Positions 23,151 through 37,102 of a stretch of DNA of 64,000 nt are shown piece after piece (position 1 is the stretch's first letter; each line of letters starts with the position of its first letter). The translations under genes were made by a program, and so were the position numbers. Source of the stretch: Carallia brachiata. Its lineage: Eukaryota > Streptophyta > Magnoliopsida > Malpighiales > Rhizophoraceae. Location of the stretch: NCBI GenBank assembly GCA_021464245.1, contig JADCRB010000021.1, positions 1,469,305-1,533,304 on the forward strand. Reading direction: 5' to 3'. Below the pieces are notes generated by a model. The model had not been told where the DNA came from, did no database searches, and saw only the letters and a list, made by a program, of their open reading frames with translations.

Positions 23151-26073
23151 GACGACAATATCTGATGATGGAGCAACAAACTTCGTCTTCCAGTGTCAGT
23201 TTCAAAACAATTTTTTTCAAAAACTTTAACAAAAATTAAATATAAAATAATAATATAAATTTATTATTTAAATTAAATTTATTAATTATATTAAATTTAT
23301 CATTTAATTAATAATTAAAATTTAAATAGTGAGTTTATATTTTTATTTTGTATCTAAATTTTACATGAATATATATTTTTTTAAATACTAAATATCAACT
23401 TTTAAGTAATATTAATATAACAACAAAATAATATAAATTATTAAATAAATAAAAAATTTTAAAAAAATAAATTAATTATTAAATAATGTTAGATAAATTA
23501 CGTAATTATTTTATTATTACTTAACATTAAGTTAGATAATAAAATTCAGTTTTCTTAAAAAAAAAAAAAGAAAAAGATTATTGGTCAATGGTTCTTGAGT
23601 GATCAGCCAAGTCCAGCCGGGCAAAGCCAGATTAGTTCGAATTTATTATGTATTTTAAGGAAATGAAATTGGATACTTGTTGCCAGTTTATGGTGGATAT
23701 AGATAATTCACATCAACAACGATATATCATACATAAAAATTAATGTTGAAATCACATGAATTCTTAATTTTGAACAAGAGGAAAAAAATTGACTAGGGTC
23801 GGGTGAATTGAATACCATCAAACGATAATGCTTGATTTAACATTACTCTTCATTTATACGAAAAATTCAAATTAGACTTGTGCGTTACTCAAATTTTGAA
23901 TATTTATTAAAAAGTGTTAACAGGAATTTAACAAACATATTTTTAAATCTAATAATTCATTTGATGTTATAAAAGAACTGTCAAGATTATATTAAATTCA
24001 CAGGAAAAAAAATAGAAAGAAAACAAATCTTATTTTGGAATTGACTTCATTAACAATTGAAGAGAAAAATATAAGATACCTCCAATTGAGAAACTATTTT
24101 GAGAATAACCGGTTGAGTAAAATTTAAATTATTTTGAGTTGTTGGTCATTATTATTAGATTAGTTTACCTTAAAATCTTTTAAAAAGTCAGATTTCAACT
24201 TTTCTTCTTTTTCCATGCAGAGCCTATTACCAACTTTGGAACAGGTTATTCACTTTCTCCTGGCTGTGCCATAATGCAGAGATGCTCTTACCAAGTATAG
24301 AAAAATTAGTTAGGTGAAATAATTACTTTCTTAAATTGAAAAATAATTACTTTTTCCTGGCTGTACCATAATGCAGAGATGCTCTTACCAACTATAGAAA
24401 AATTAGTTAGGTGAAATAATTACTTTCTTAAATTGAAAATTTTAGATTAGAGAGAGCAAAAGAATGAGAGGATTATTACGCACAATCACCTTTTATTTCT
24501 TTTATATAATTACAAATTAAAAAATAAGATGTAATATTTTTAACGATAAATTTGTAATATAATTGATTTTTATTTATGACCATTCAATCAAAAATCAGCA
24601 GGTGGTACTTTTAATGATAAATTATAATATAATTGATTTTATCTCTTTTAATGATCAATTAATATATATCACGTATGATTATTATAAAAAAGAAAATAAA
24701 AAGTAACTACGTATACCAATCCTCCTCAGAGAATAATAATGCAATTCAAATATATTTGATTTTTATACTATGAAAAAAGCATTAGATGTAGTAAAATCAT
24801 ATCAATGGGCTAGATATAATTTAACTTGATAAAAAGAATTTTTTTTAAACTCCACTAAAGAATTAAAATTTAAACCAAACACCAAAATCATCCTAAAATT
24901 AAGTAAACTATGTCACACGACACAAGCCATTTTAACTTAGAGTACTGTTATATTTCTAAAAAAATAGGTATCTAAAAAAGTATTTGAATACAATTAATTA
25001 AATTTAATGTACAACTAATGAGATTATAAGTGCGATTAAGTATAAAAAAAATTTATAATTAATTATACTTACAATTTAATTAATTATACATTAAATTCAA
25101 CTAATTATATTTATTCAGTTTTTTTTTTTTTTTTTGACTCCTTTTGTCAAAAGCTGTAACTTTTCTGTTTAACTTAACGAGAATGATTGACTTTCTACCA
25201 GATTTGACAATATCAATGTACAATACTATTAACCCGATAAAGTGGCTTATTATATTTATTAAACAGTATTTTTTTAAGAGTTTAATTATATTATTTAAAT
25301 TTAAATGGTAATAAAATAGTTATAAAATTTATCTAATAATATTTATGCTTATTTATTTATTTTTATTTTTAATTATCTAACAATTTAAATTATTTTATTA
25401 TTATTTTGTTACTACCTAAATAATACCATTTAATATATTTTTTTAACCAATTAAAAGGGTTGGAAGTTATCATAATTACCATATTTATAATTTCATTGAT
25501 CAATTAACAACCTATAGATTTACAAAACAAAATAAATAAGGTATCATCCTCTTGTATTTCACAAATTTTGTTTTGTTAATCGTTTCCCTCAGTAATCCTT
25601 TAGCTCAAGAATCATACTGTGTCCTGGCAGGAATTTAGTACTTAGGTCTACGAATATGAAACTGCATTTTCATTGCATATGGAAAAGAAAAGAAAAGAAA
25701 AGGACTTCTAAATGGATGTATCATGTACAAGCTGCCTTTGTCCCAAATGTACAAAAATTCAAATGTGGAAACTCAAAATTATAAAAGCCATAGACAGACT
25801 ACAAAGCAAATATGGAACAATACATCATTTACTTCTACAATGTTACTTCCATCTATTAAGTACAATCATATTATACCAAGTATAACATAACAGTTTCGTG
25901 GACCAAAAAAAAAAAAAAAAGTCTCGGGTTTTTCTGTTTTCCATCTGTTTTTTTAACCCGAAATCTAAAAGGATTGGAAGAGGAGCACTTCGAACCCAAA
26001 ATTGGGACCTCCACCGGAGGCATAACTTGGACCATTTGGTCCACAAAGAGCTCTAAAAAGGTCTCTTTTCTTA
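23151..26073. other. very AT-rich intergenic sequence
   Basis: No gene was recognised. The region is dominated by A/T runs and TTAAT/ATTTAA motifs. It includes a 97-bp tandem duplication (reported separately) and probably the VAMP711 3' UTR near its right end. Confidence 0.6.
24251..24446. repeat. 97-bp direct tandem duplication
   Basis: The sequence starting CTCCTGGCTGTGCCATAATG near 24258 recurs 97 bp later as TTCCTGGCTGTACCATAATG, with only a few differences. It lies in non-coding sequence. Confidence 0.9.
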
Positions 26074-27655
26074 CTACAAGCAAGAGGGAAGCAAGGGACC
26101 ACTACAAACGTAGGCGAGCACAAGGTAAATTACGATCACGACAAACAATATCAGTGCCAACCTGCAAGAAAATAACGAATTCAGCATCAAATCAAGTATG
26201 TTTTTGAGCATTAACAATAAAAAAAAAACATTAATGATTTGGGATTTTTTTTTTTTTTGAAGTTAATTTACTTACGTGAACTTGACATTTCTCCACCAGA
26301 CAGTGTTTCTGTAACGACGACTCTGCCGTCTAAAGCGAATGGTATTTCCTTGGAAAGCAGCAGTTTTTTCCACAAGCAATGCCAAGCGGTCGCCCCTCTC
26401 TAATACTTTCTCAATATTGTCTATCATGACACTCCTCACCTACGTTTATCACATGAACATTGACTCAAATTAACAAATGTTACGATGATCCTCGCCAATC
26501 GAAAAACCCCAAAATGAAAACCAGACAGAACAACAACAAAGCCTTTGTTAATCTGATCAGATTTAATTCGAATCGGCTACATAAAAGAAATCTCTTTCTC
26601 CCAATGTCTATTCTTAGATATACTTGTTCAAAAAGGATGACAAGCAATGTTGACATGAGCTAAAGGAAATCTAGAATCTATGAGTCACTCGTTTATGTTA
26701 AAGGGAGAATACATAGCAATTAAAGGAGTAACTTACTTGGCTCATTTCGCCTTTTAAACGGTTCAGTCTATCTGCGCTTGGGTCATTTGAATAATGGTCC
26801 ATCTGTTGGCTTAGAATCCTGGAGAATTCATCGTTCATGGCATAAGCAGCAGCTGAAACAATGGCTCGACCGTATGTCGTAACAAATCTTTGGTGAATGT
26901 CCTCAAGAAATGCAAAAGGAATTCTCCCTGCAGTAACACACAAATTTCCGATTCGCGATTATTCACTATGTTGATTCAAGCCAATCAAAACATTGCAAAA
27001 GCAACCCGCAAAACGAGATAAAAGTTCAACATGGATAGGCATTTTTTTTTTATGCGAATTACATTGCCCCCACCTAATCTGATTTGCGTACCTATTGGAT
27101 CCTTTGCGGGACAGCTCTTATAGTGCTGTTTTGTTTATAAACAAGATTCGAATTTAAGACATTTCTTAAAGAGAATCAAATTTCTTATCACTCGAACAAA
27201 TATATATTAGTAATATAAAAATGTATATTGAGATACGAAAAACATACGGTTTATTCAAGAATATTCAATTTTTTTTTTTTTCAATTTATGCATGCCCTAA
27301 TACACCATAATATGCGTTCAACATGTTTTCTTGAAATTCGGAATCATCTGTATATAAATATATAGAAAGATTAATGTTAGATATTAATTAAGGAAAAGAA
27401 AACTAATATAACAAAAGGTAAATCGTAAAACTAACGTCCAAAGGCATCGTCGGCCATGCAAAGAACGGTGAGACCATCGGTCTTCTTAACATGAAAGATA
27501 TAGCGATCGTGAGAATAGGAGGAGTTGCTGTCTTCGTTGCCGCCTGGAATTTTTCCCAATATCTGTCTCGCCACCGCGCCAGCGTTCATCTGGGTAGTGC
27601 TAAACTCCGCCAACACCACCTGCCCTCTCGCCACCATTCCGTACAATATCCCCAT
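26074..27655 (-). CDS. VAMP711: VAMP711-type longin R-SNARE (vacuolar/late-endosomal)
   Basis: Vesicle-associated membrane protein that pairs with Q-SNAREs to fuse late endosomal carriers with the tonoplast; VAMP711-713 members mark the vacuole in Arabidopsis. Four exons: 27655-27436, 26927-26737, 26439-26276 and 26161-26074. They total 663 nt and give 220 residues, the usual length. An N-terminal longin domain (about 1-115, starting MGILYGMVARGQVVLAEF) is followed by the R-SNARE helix (about 125-185) with the central Arg in VLERGDR. A single C-terminal membrane anchor (LALILFVVIVIYLVLAYV) precedes a short lumenal tail ending in PSCL. The last exon is short and read in a different frame from the longest local open frame; the phase (AC|G) fixes it. 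The leader just upstream of the ATG is a GA/CT microsatellite. The gene is intact. Confidence 0.95.
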
Positions 27656-28765
27656 CTCTCTCTCTCTCTCTCTCTTTCTAAGTCCCTCCCAGTCAAAGGA
27701 TTAAGGACCAAGAAAGAAAGAAAGAAAATCTGTACCCTGTTGACGATTAAACAGAAGAAAGAAATTCAAAAGCAAATTCGGCTTTAATTTGGAGGTTTTA
27801 TTATGGGAATATAAACGTTGTGGTGGTGGCTGTCCGAAAACGAGAATCCTGCAAGCCTCTGCTGGGAATCCAGCCGTTCCATGTGCAGAATCCTAATTAT
27901 ATCCGTTGGAGTTCGGTTTGGATTTCTTTGTAACAGGAGATTTATTTTAGCCCACAACTTAAGCCCAACAACTTCGTTGCCTATTTTTGTCAGTCCTAGT
28001 TTGGTCGGGAAAGCTTCTCATTCGCTCTAGTACAACAAAATTTAATAGTCTCTTTTTACTTTATATCTTTATCTTTAAAATTTCATATCATAAGAAAATG
28101 ACGTAAAATTTATGAGAAGAAAAAAATTTTGTGATTTTATTTAAATAATTTTAAATTAAAAATAAAATAATTTGAATTATTAAATAATTAAATTTATTAA
28201 TAAAATAAATTATTAAATATAGTTAAATGGAAATGTGTAATAATTTATTATTATTTATTTAAAATATCATAGTATTGCTCCCGAGAAAAAAGAGATAGTG
28301 ACCGCGATTGTTTCACTAACAACGAAATGACCTTTCCAATAAAGAAAATTTAGTAATAATAATAAAATTTTGACACGCATACAAGAATGAAAAGCATTAA
28401 AGCTAAATAATTATTTGATTTATGAAGTGAATTTAATTATGTTTTGATGGTTATAAGTTTCAAAACCCACATTAGCAAAGACTAAAGAAGATGAAATAAA
28501 TCTCGTTCTAATGAGCATCAATATTATTAACACAAAATAAAAGTTCTAAACTTGTCACTCTCTCCTTTTCACAGTCCACCTCTTAATTTGTTTGAAATTT
28601 TTATTAAGAATTTAATTGGTATTTTATTTTATAAAAATATTGTGTTTTAATCTGGGTTTTGTCTTCCTTATAAACTAAAAAAAAAAAAAAAGAGGAGTCA
28701 TGGAAATCATTTATTACACCATAGTTAAAACCGATGCAGTCTTCAACAAGCTTAATTTTGACTTG
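27656..28765. other. intergenic: VAMP711 leader/promoter and 3' side of the next gene
   Basis: The first part holds a CT microsatellite (about 27655-27677), then AT-rich sequence. No gene was recognised. A poly-A run at about 28677-28690 lies close to the downstream gene's stop codon, probably in its 3' UTR. Confidence 0.6.
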
Positions 28766-30434
28766 TCAAGGATAAGGAAGGGTGGCAATATGGTTGTGTG
28801 CAACAGTTCCAATCCAAAGCTTCCCTTGTACCTCTCTAACTTCACTCACCAACTTCATGACTACACCTTTTCTATCCTCAAGAACCTCCAAAATCTCACC
28901 ATTCTCATTGAACAAAGATATTACTGTGTACATTCTCATCCCCATCACCCTTGCTAAGAAGCTCATTTTGGCTGGTAATCGAAAATAGATGTTTCTCATC
29001 CATGGATTCCGCGAAAGAATTTCTTGTGCTGCAGTCCTGCAACAATCTATTGCCACCCAGAATTGGCCCTTCTCATTTACTCTGACATTGTCTGGAAAAC
29101 CTGGCAGGTTGGCAACAACTCCCACTGTTCCTGTTTTTGGACCCTCCAGCCAGTATTTCATCAACCTGTCAGCATTAGCAGAAACAAAGTCAGCATTTTT
29201 TTAACAAAAAAGAAAAATTTTAACAATTTGATCAACAAATTTGAAATAAAGGGTAAGCAGGGATGTTACCTGCAATTTGTTGTTTCAGTGAAGAGGATGA
29301 ATTTCTGGTCCCTGGATAGCTGAACCCCATTTGGAAATGCTAAACCATCCAACACTAAATGAGTTGTTTTAGTAGGAGGATCATATCTGAGAAGCCTTCC
29401 AGTGGATTCTCCCTCCAACAATATGAAGAAATGGTCCCTGGAAAAAAAAAACAAACAAACAAACAAACAAATTTTTATCAATAACATCAAGTTTTCATAA
29501 GAGGGAAAAGCACAAATCTTCCACATGTAGATCGCTTACACTCTGTCATATCTCTTGCTAGTGTCTGTAAAGAAGATGGACCCATTGCTATGTATGTCAA
29601 GGTCATTTGCAAACAGTATTGGATCCCCTTGCACATGAGTTGCCAGGGGAGTGGCAAGTCCTCCTTCAGGTCCAACTACCAGAAGGCCATAATAGGCATC
29701 AGCGATGTACAAATTTCCTGTGGCTTTGTCGAACCTCAGGCCAAGTGGGCGACCACACCGTCTCTCGTGCTTCCACTGCTTCGCCGTGGTTGAGTCGATG
29801 CCTTTAGCACAGAACTTCTCTGACCTTTCCAACCAATCTCCCCATATAATTAGCAAACACCAATTATTATTAACCAAAATTCATATACAAACTGCCCCTT
29901 TTTTTTTTATTCGTCCTTTCATTGAAAATTTCACATCCTGTAGTATATAAGATGTTGATCAGAAAGCTCAGGCTATGCTTGATTGTCATAGATTAATATA
30001 GTTAAAATATTTGGTGGGCATAATTTTTAGTTGTTTTGATTATGATAAGTAAATGGCAGAACTTACCAGTTTGCAGTCACAATTGCAAAAGTTTCCCATC
30101 CTAGCTCCTCACCCATCCATCTAACAATGCGTCCATCAGCCAACCCTGTATAAGGTCCACGTCCCAAACTATCGAACTCCAACGATTCAGGGCCAAAAAC
30201 TTTATCAACAAACTCCAATTTCCCATATCCTAATCGGCTCCTGTTGTCTCTAGGCCAGCTTTTCATGACTGGCCTATAAGGTGCAATGTCGTGCTTCACA
30301 GGCTTGAAGTCATGACCCCCAAGTGGCCCCATTTTGAGAGGATCCAGTGTAACGAGACCTAAGATCAAAGTAAGGAGAAGGAGAAGTGAATGCTGCAACA
30401 AGGTTCCATCTTTGACTGAGATTTTCCTCTCCAT
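28766..30434 (-). CDS. strictosidine-synthase-like protein (SSL, six-bladed propeller)
   Basis: Member of the plant strictosidine-synthase-like / adipocyte plasma-membrane-associated-protein-like family. Most members do not make alkaloids and their substrates are unknown, so only the fold is asserted. Four exons: 30434-30067, 29824-29540, 29437-29270 and 29165-28766. They give 1221 nt, 406 residues, with consistent phases. A hydrophobic stretch at about residues 12-30 (LLQHSLLLLLTLILGLVTL) is a signal anchor or signal peptide. Hallmarks of the family follow: GPESLEFD, YTGLADGRIVRW, CGRPLGLRFD, LYIADAYYGL, NDLDIHSNGSIFFTDTS, GRLLRYDPPT, LAFPNGVQLS and LPGFPDNVR. The start was set at the ATG coding MERKIS; the frame is open further upstream but has no other ATG. 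The gene is intact and transcribed in the same direction as the neighbouring VAMP711 gene. Confidence 0.9.
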
Positions 30435-33256
30435 TCCAGGATCTTTTGTCAGAGAGAATGCTTCCAATGTGTAATAGAAGAGAAGTACCCAAACTGGTTG
30501 GAATGCAGATGTTAAGTTCCTTAATGTAAGAAATCTTCCAAGGTTATTACAACTACTATAAAATGCTTACCAAATTTCCAACTCAACTATCACAATTCGT
30601 GCATTCTTTTCAACCTTGGGAAGTAGGTTGTCTATTGTTGGCCATGTTTTTCGCATTCTCTCTTATTGTATAGAGAAACAAACCAAAGTTACAATTTCCT
30701 TGTAATCTACTCACATGGGATTGTACAGGTTTTGCAAAAAAAAGGTATAGAAAGACCATGCATCGATTGCATGAATGGATATTTGTTGAAGATGTAAAGA
30801 TGAATCTTGCACATTTAATAAGAGCTAGCATAAATTTCCAGGAATATTATGAAATTAATTTCTTATTAAAGACTCTGTCACTGCAGTTAATTTCTTCTCA
30901 TGTTACTTCAATTTGCTTGACAAAATTGTTATACCATAATAGTACAATATGTGTTTGCGTTTGACACGTGTCAGATTAACCACGGCTATGTGATAAAACT
31001 CATTATTCTAGATGGCGATCTTCTTGATACTGCACAAAATTTAGAATTTTACTGTTCTGTTGCTTTTTTTTTTTTTTTTTTTTTTTTTGTGCTGCATAAC
31101 CTGCGCTGCATAAGATGGCCCGAGTACACAGTGGGTTCTCAGTTTTCACTGTTATGATTGATGGGCTCACCGTAATGTTTGAAACTTTAAATACATTCGG
31201 AATGGAGCGATGGACTTTGGAGAAATTACAAACCAAATAGCCCAACCCAACTCTCCAAGGCTCACTGGCCCATAATGATCCTTTCACTCACAAGTTTGGT
31301 CCATTGTTCCGGCCTGTCTAGGCCCAAGGTGTGAAGGAACGACACCTAAAATCTTAACGCCAATCAATTTTGAAAAAAAAAATTAATTGAAATGAAATGT
31401 GAAAAACCTAGTTTAATCAGTCGATGATAGTTATTTTTTTATTATGAAAAAAAATTATTATAAGTATGTTAGTTATTGAATCTGTGAGTTGAGATTAGAG
31501 TAATTCCTATGTGTGTGCCTCATTCAACCTAACTTATAATAAGTGATCAACTACCTAAATACAATTAGACTTGAGCGGGCCTGCCCCAAATTGACCACAG
31601 CGATTGCTGAGTTTAAAACCAACTTGTGCAAGTATAGTCAAACTGGCGGTTACTTGCTGTGAAACCTTTACTACCCTTTGAAGTCCTACTTGGATCGGTT
31701 CAGATTAGTCAGCCCATTGGACTGGACATTAGATGGTCTCAGACTGAATAAAAAAAAAGGGCAAAGTTTTTAAAAGGTTATTGCTAGAACTCGAATCCGA
31801 ATTGAAAATGGAAAAGATTGTCTAGTTTTTGTCAAACTACCACTTCAAGTGGTAATCGATGATAGTTTGTTATTTTGAAAATTAAGTTAACTGAATCAAA
31901 CCCATAAATCTAGTTTAATAAATTTTTATAAATTTCCAATTAATCTTAGAATAATCTCATTAATTTTTTTTATATTCAATAAATGACAAAGTAATTTTCG
32001 TCACTTGTTATTCATATTATTATTATTATTTTTTTTTTTTTTTTGCGGAAAAAATTCTAACTTAACATTTTCCACCACACACCACCTGCGATTATTGTAT
32101 TCATTTTGTACTGGATTTCCTAAGAATAATATCATATTCATCTCATATCTCATGCAGTGGCTCCGTGGATGTACTTTATCCGGCAATATGATCCTAAGCG
32201 AACCACGACCACCAGGTCAGATATCAAACCACACGTAGGTGTCCATTTTCAGCCATTGGTTTTCAAAGAGAAGATCTCTGTGGTCAGATTCTGCTGGCCG
32301 TCATGTGTGTCGAATACAGCCGTCACACACGACAAAAACCGATAACTATATACAGATTCGTTGATGCAAGCCTGCAACAATTTTGGCTCCCGTTAAAAAA
32401 AAAAAAACGTGAGATTATATATGTATTAAATGTGGTGGAAATAAGATATAGAGGTTACCTCGGTTTAAAGATTTGATAATTGGTATATTCAGTAAAAAAA
32501 AATTTTTCGTCTAAAAAAAAACAATGTTGAGTTCGCATGTACCAAAAAATTTATTATTGAGCTTGATTAGTTTTTCTTTGTTGTATAAAATTGTTAATTG
32601 TTTGAATAAAAAAAAATCATATTATTTTATTTTTCACTAATAACTATTTCCTTTTTATTAATAAATCACATACTAAGATTACTGTGATTTTATTTATGAG
32701 TGAAATTAAGCGTTTTTTTTTTTAATCTATAAGAAAACTCATACAAGAAAGCTTCTCTTACTTACCACTACTCACATTTCTACACGTTTTTAACCGATGA
32801 CACACAAATCAAAGAAAGGTTCTTACAGATCTACCATGCGGATATTATTACCACGAGAGCAAACAAATCATGCAACAAATATTGGAACATTGATGCTTGT
32901 CGCTTATATCATTGCAGCAGGTCTTAATTGATTGATTGATAATACATTTATTAAATCTCCTATAAGAAAATCTCGCTAGCAGCAACATTACCCATGTGGG
33001 TTGTTTTCGTTTTTTCCATTGATCTTACACAACTCAAGCTCTCTGATTATTTGATCTTTCAAAGAATGCCATGATTTGGTGAGGAAAGGATATTATTGCA
33101 AGTATGTGTGCGTGACAGAGAATGTGGAGGGGTAAGGGAGGAGGAGAGAGAGAGAGAGAGAGAGAGAACCGACCAATCACATCAAGGCGAATAAATCAGA
33201 GTCACGGATCTACAAGACTACAAAACAATCCAGCAAGCCAGCCAGCCTCTCAAAAG

Positions 33257-33288
33257 GTAACCCTAACCGTAACCATAACCATAACCAT
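33257..33288. repeat. short telomere-like CCNTAA hexamer run
   Basis: Consecutive hexamers of the form CCCTAA, CCGTAA, CCATAA, CCATAA appear in the stretch GTAACCCTAACCGTAACC and onward. One unit matches the plant telomere-related hexamer core; the others are one base off. Confidence 0.6.
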
Positions 33289-33423
33289 GCATTGAACATA
33301 CAGGGATGCCCAATTGCCCATTCATTTTTCTTTGTTTCTTAAACCCCATTCCCCATAGCACATGCTTGCCTTGCTGTAGTCTTACCACATGCATCTATCG
33401 GGTGCTCATTCTGGGTCCTAAAA

Positions 33424-33505
33424 TATGCTTTCTCTGATTCCATAATTACAAAGCATATATATATATATATATATGCTTTGTAATTATGGAATCAGAGAAA
33501 GCATA
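33424..33505. repeat. perfect 82-nt palindrome (41-nt arms, AT core)
   Basis: The left arm begins TATGCTTTCTCTGATTCCAT at 33424. The right arm ends ATGGAATCAGAGAAAGCATA at 33505. The two 41-nt arms match base for base with no spacer, and the centre is a TA/AT run. A GA microsatellite follows about 20 nt downstream. Confidence 0.95.
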
Positions 33506-33523
33506 GATATATGTATATATATG

Positions 33524-33566
<43 letters not shown>

Positions 33567-34053
33567 GCAAGTGGTAATTTGGTCTTTGGATATGTCAAAT
33601 AATGACCACCAGCATTCAATCAATTATTGGACAAATAATTGTATTCATTTAGCCTTCCACGCTGACATAACTATAGTGGCATCTTAAATGTACTTGGGTT
33701 TTCCCTCTATAACTACAAATTTTTTCGAGATCTAGATGGATGTTGGAAAATCTAATTTTATTCTGGTGACGCTCCAGAACAGAGAAGTAGTCTCGAGTTT
33801 AAATTCATTATGCAAACAAACTCTCCATTAAACACCATACTTAATAGCTTTGTGGCCACCCAAGCATTGAAATTGGGAACAACAAATATAGAATTTGAAC
33901 TCTAAATTTCACTTATAGCTAATCATTCATTACCAATTCAATCAGACAAAAAAAAAAATAAACTGTGCATTACTTCAATCATATAATCAGTGAATCGATT
34001 TTTGTGCATGTCGGCACACTGACATTGTCGACAATTGCTAGGGAGGAAAGGGC

Positions 34054-34250
34054 ATGGGTACACTTCCAAAATTTTTTACCTTATGTTTTTGTCCGAATTA
34101 CGACGAATTTTTTACTTTCTGCAATGACAGTTTTATGGTTTGTAACAAAAAAAATTGTTTTCTTTTTTTATTACAAAAGGCTAAAACATTTGTCACAGAA
34201 AGTAGAAAATTTGTTGCAATTCAGGCAAAAAAATTCGGATAAAACATTTG
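34054..34250. repeat. imperfect long inverted repeat (foldback/MITE-like)
   Basis: The left half (about 34070-34150, with TTTTGTCCGAATTACGACGA and TACTTTCTGCAATGACAG) is imperfectly complementary to the right half (about 34165-34245, with CTGTCAC... read in reverse from TTTGTCACAGAAAGTAGAAA and GCAATTCAGGC). The 130-codon open frame across it is an effect of the fold, not a likely gene. Confidence 0.5.
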
Positions 34251-35554
34251 AAAACTCTACTTTTTCCGGGGAGGAAATGGGGGGCAGGATAAAAAGAAAG
34301 GTCCAAAGTTGCTTTTTTAGGAAGTCACTACTGATAATGATATGTCTGAATTCATGATGTCCTAAAGTCTTTTCACTTCATGCATAGGATTTGATAGTGC
34401 AAATGCATCTCTAACTGTACGTTAAGTGAATCGCCATTTTATAACACGGTGGTCGGAATTCAATGGCGCGAGACGATTCGAACCATACAATGCCTTTGGC
34501 TAGACGTACAGAAATTGACTACTCATAGGCATTCCGCCAGATATTGCACAATGGGATCAATGTAGTATATCTTATATTATCATATCGTATTCTATGTACC
34601 AAAGTGTTTTGAAAATTAGTCGTGCAGACCCACATAGTGACTGCGATTTTCAGTTTTGCTGGAGGTTTACAGGTATAAATATGTGCAACTACACCAACAC
34701 TATACTTAAAAGAGGTGATATATATCAAATAGAATAATTGTTACTTGCGCTAAAGAACTTTGTACGTGGATGATTACCTTAGGAATCATATCGGTAATGC
34801 CGAAAATTCAAAAGAAAAAAAAATATATTTCTTCTTTTAATGGCACTAGCCACTAGCCAACGTTATTTGATAGCTTGTGTTTGATCGTTAGGTATGCAAC
34901 GTAATTTAGATGCCATGAATAAGAATTCACTTCGTTGTAAAAAAAAAAAAAAAGTGACACTAGCCACTGGTAAAACCTGCTAAGCTTGTATTTTTGGGGC
35001 AAGCATTAATACATGTGTTTCTTGTGTGATGCTTGATATATTGAATGTAATAAAATTGATAATTTTTTAATAATATTGATAATTTTTATTATATAAATTA
35101 AAAATTATAACTTTTTATTGTAAATATTATTCATTTTATTATAAAAATTATCTAATTTATTATAAAAATTATTTATTTTGCTATATTCAACATACTAATT
35201 GATGCCAAAAAAAAAAAAAAAAAAAAGACACACAAACTTGTTCTCGTCCAATAATTCAAATATTGGCACTGATGAATGAGAAACCTTTAATGATAACAAA
35301 AGTGGGTTGAAAAGTTAAAAAAAGATGGCCAATGTCCGTTCTAAATCTAAATATTTTACCACAAGCGAGTAAAATGGTTTGACCTTTTAGTTTCAAGTGT
35401 TGTTTCCTAGAAACCCATAATTAAATATTTAATACTATTGGCCCTGGCAAAACCCAAAGTCTATTAAGGATAGACACAAATATAACAATATGATGCAGAT
35501 ATAATAATGTATTAATTTTAAAAGTATTAAGTTATGAATATGATTCAAACACGC

Positions 35555-35588
<34 letters not shown>

Positions 35589-37102
35589 CAAATTTTATAA
35601 ATTTTATTTATTTAAAAACACTCAAAAATATATTTATATAATTATCAAAAATTTTAAAAAAATTTTATCTATAAAATATATCGTAAAGTCTTTTGTTTTT
35701 TGTTATGAATTATTGAAATAAAAATATAAGATTTGCAATCAATTTGATTTTTTTTATTAAAGTTGAAAATAAATTAAAATCTGAACGTTTCAAAAGTTAT
35801 TAATAAGTAATAATATTAAATTATGGTTTTTAAGATTTTTTTATTCATTAAAAAATAATTATAAAAATATTCAAGTATGTCCATAACATGTCAGACACTT
35901 GTACTTCTCGTATTATTTAACACACGAATCCAAAATTTTTTCAAAAAAATTTTTTTACCGAATATTTTGAATCATATTCAACATGTGTCTGCTATATATT
36001 CGTATCGGACACACATCTAACACAACACACAGTACTTTCAAATTTAGGTGTTTCTGTGCTTCATAGATTCAGACAATCAAAGACTCAATGATCTACTGGG
36101 GAGGGAGGGGGGATGCGGGTGGATCGATGGATCGGAATTATGGCTGAAGAACAGAACACATTACGAAGTTAAGCAAAAGATGTATATTTCCCACAGACGA
36201 GTTTTGAATTATTTAGTCTGTAAATTTCCTCCATGGGATGGTCGTACTTGTAATAACTAATACTAAACAATAAGATTAATATAATACCCAAAGATTAGGA
36301 AGAATTTTGCATTAACATTTGTTAAAAGAGTTGGTGCTGTACCATTTTCTCCAAGGGTTCAATGTTCAAATTTCTTTTTTTCTCAAGTTTCTATTTAAGA
36401 TGTTGGAGATGTTATCCTTATCTTCTTTTGAATTTTTTTTATTTTATTTGAAAGTTTTTTTTTTAATAAGGATGATATTAGTTTCTATAGTAGATTATTT
36501 TTGAATTAGAATTAGAATTTGTGATACAAAATATTTCCATATAATAATGTGAGATGATTAATGAAAAGTAGAAGAATTCTTTTGATCTCATTCTTCTTAG
36601 TGCAATATATATTTGCAGCAAGCTTCCAAAACTATCAACATTAAATGATAATGTTAAAATCTTAATTACTGGACCACATATTTCAATGCTGCATACACAC
36701 AGATTATTTAAAATGTTAGAAATAATTTTATAAGATACCATCTTACCTGAAAACTTAATTACTTATGCAAGAGCCAGGAATGAATTATGATCATCGTATA
36801 AATTCCAACATCATAGACCAACTAAGGTATGGCCTCCTGGTATTTCTTTTTTTTTTTTTTTTTTGGTTTTGGGGGGACGGGGGGCCCAATAAGTAAGATA
36901 GCCTTCTGCCTTACAACCCTCAGGCTAGCTTTTCATTAATCTAATACATGTACTTCATTACATATGTCAGAAAAAGATTAGCCAACAATAACAGCAGGAA
37001 TATATATATAAAGTGAAAAAAAGATATATTCTTTCGTATATATGGCATATACAGTTGCCAACTAGCAAAATTTGGCAGCTCCCGTTGATCCCTACCCACG
37101 TT

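Larger units (their letters stand above)
30435..37102. other. long intergenic region with repeats, no gene recognised
   Basis: AT-rich sequence with poly-A/T runs (for example about 31064-31088), GA microsatellites (about 33137-33166 and 33526-33563) and an AT microsatellite (about 35558-35585). The palindrome and inverted repeat within it are listed separately. Open frames are short and lack family signatures or splice context. Confidence 0.6.

Noticed and set aside
33965..34357. 130-codon open frame on the + strand
   Set aside because: It lies across an imperfect inverted repeat, has no family signature and a poor composition for a gene.
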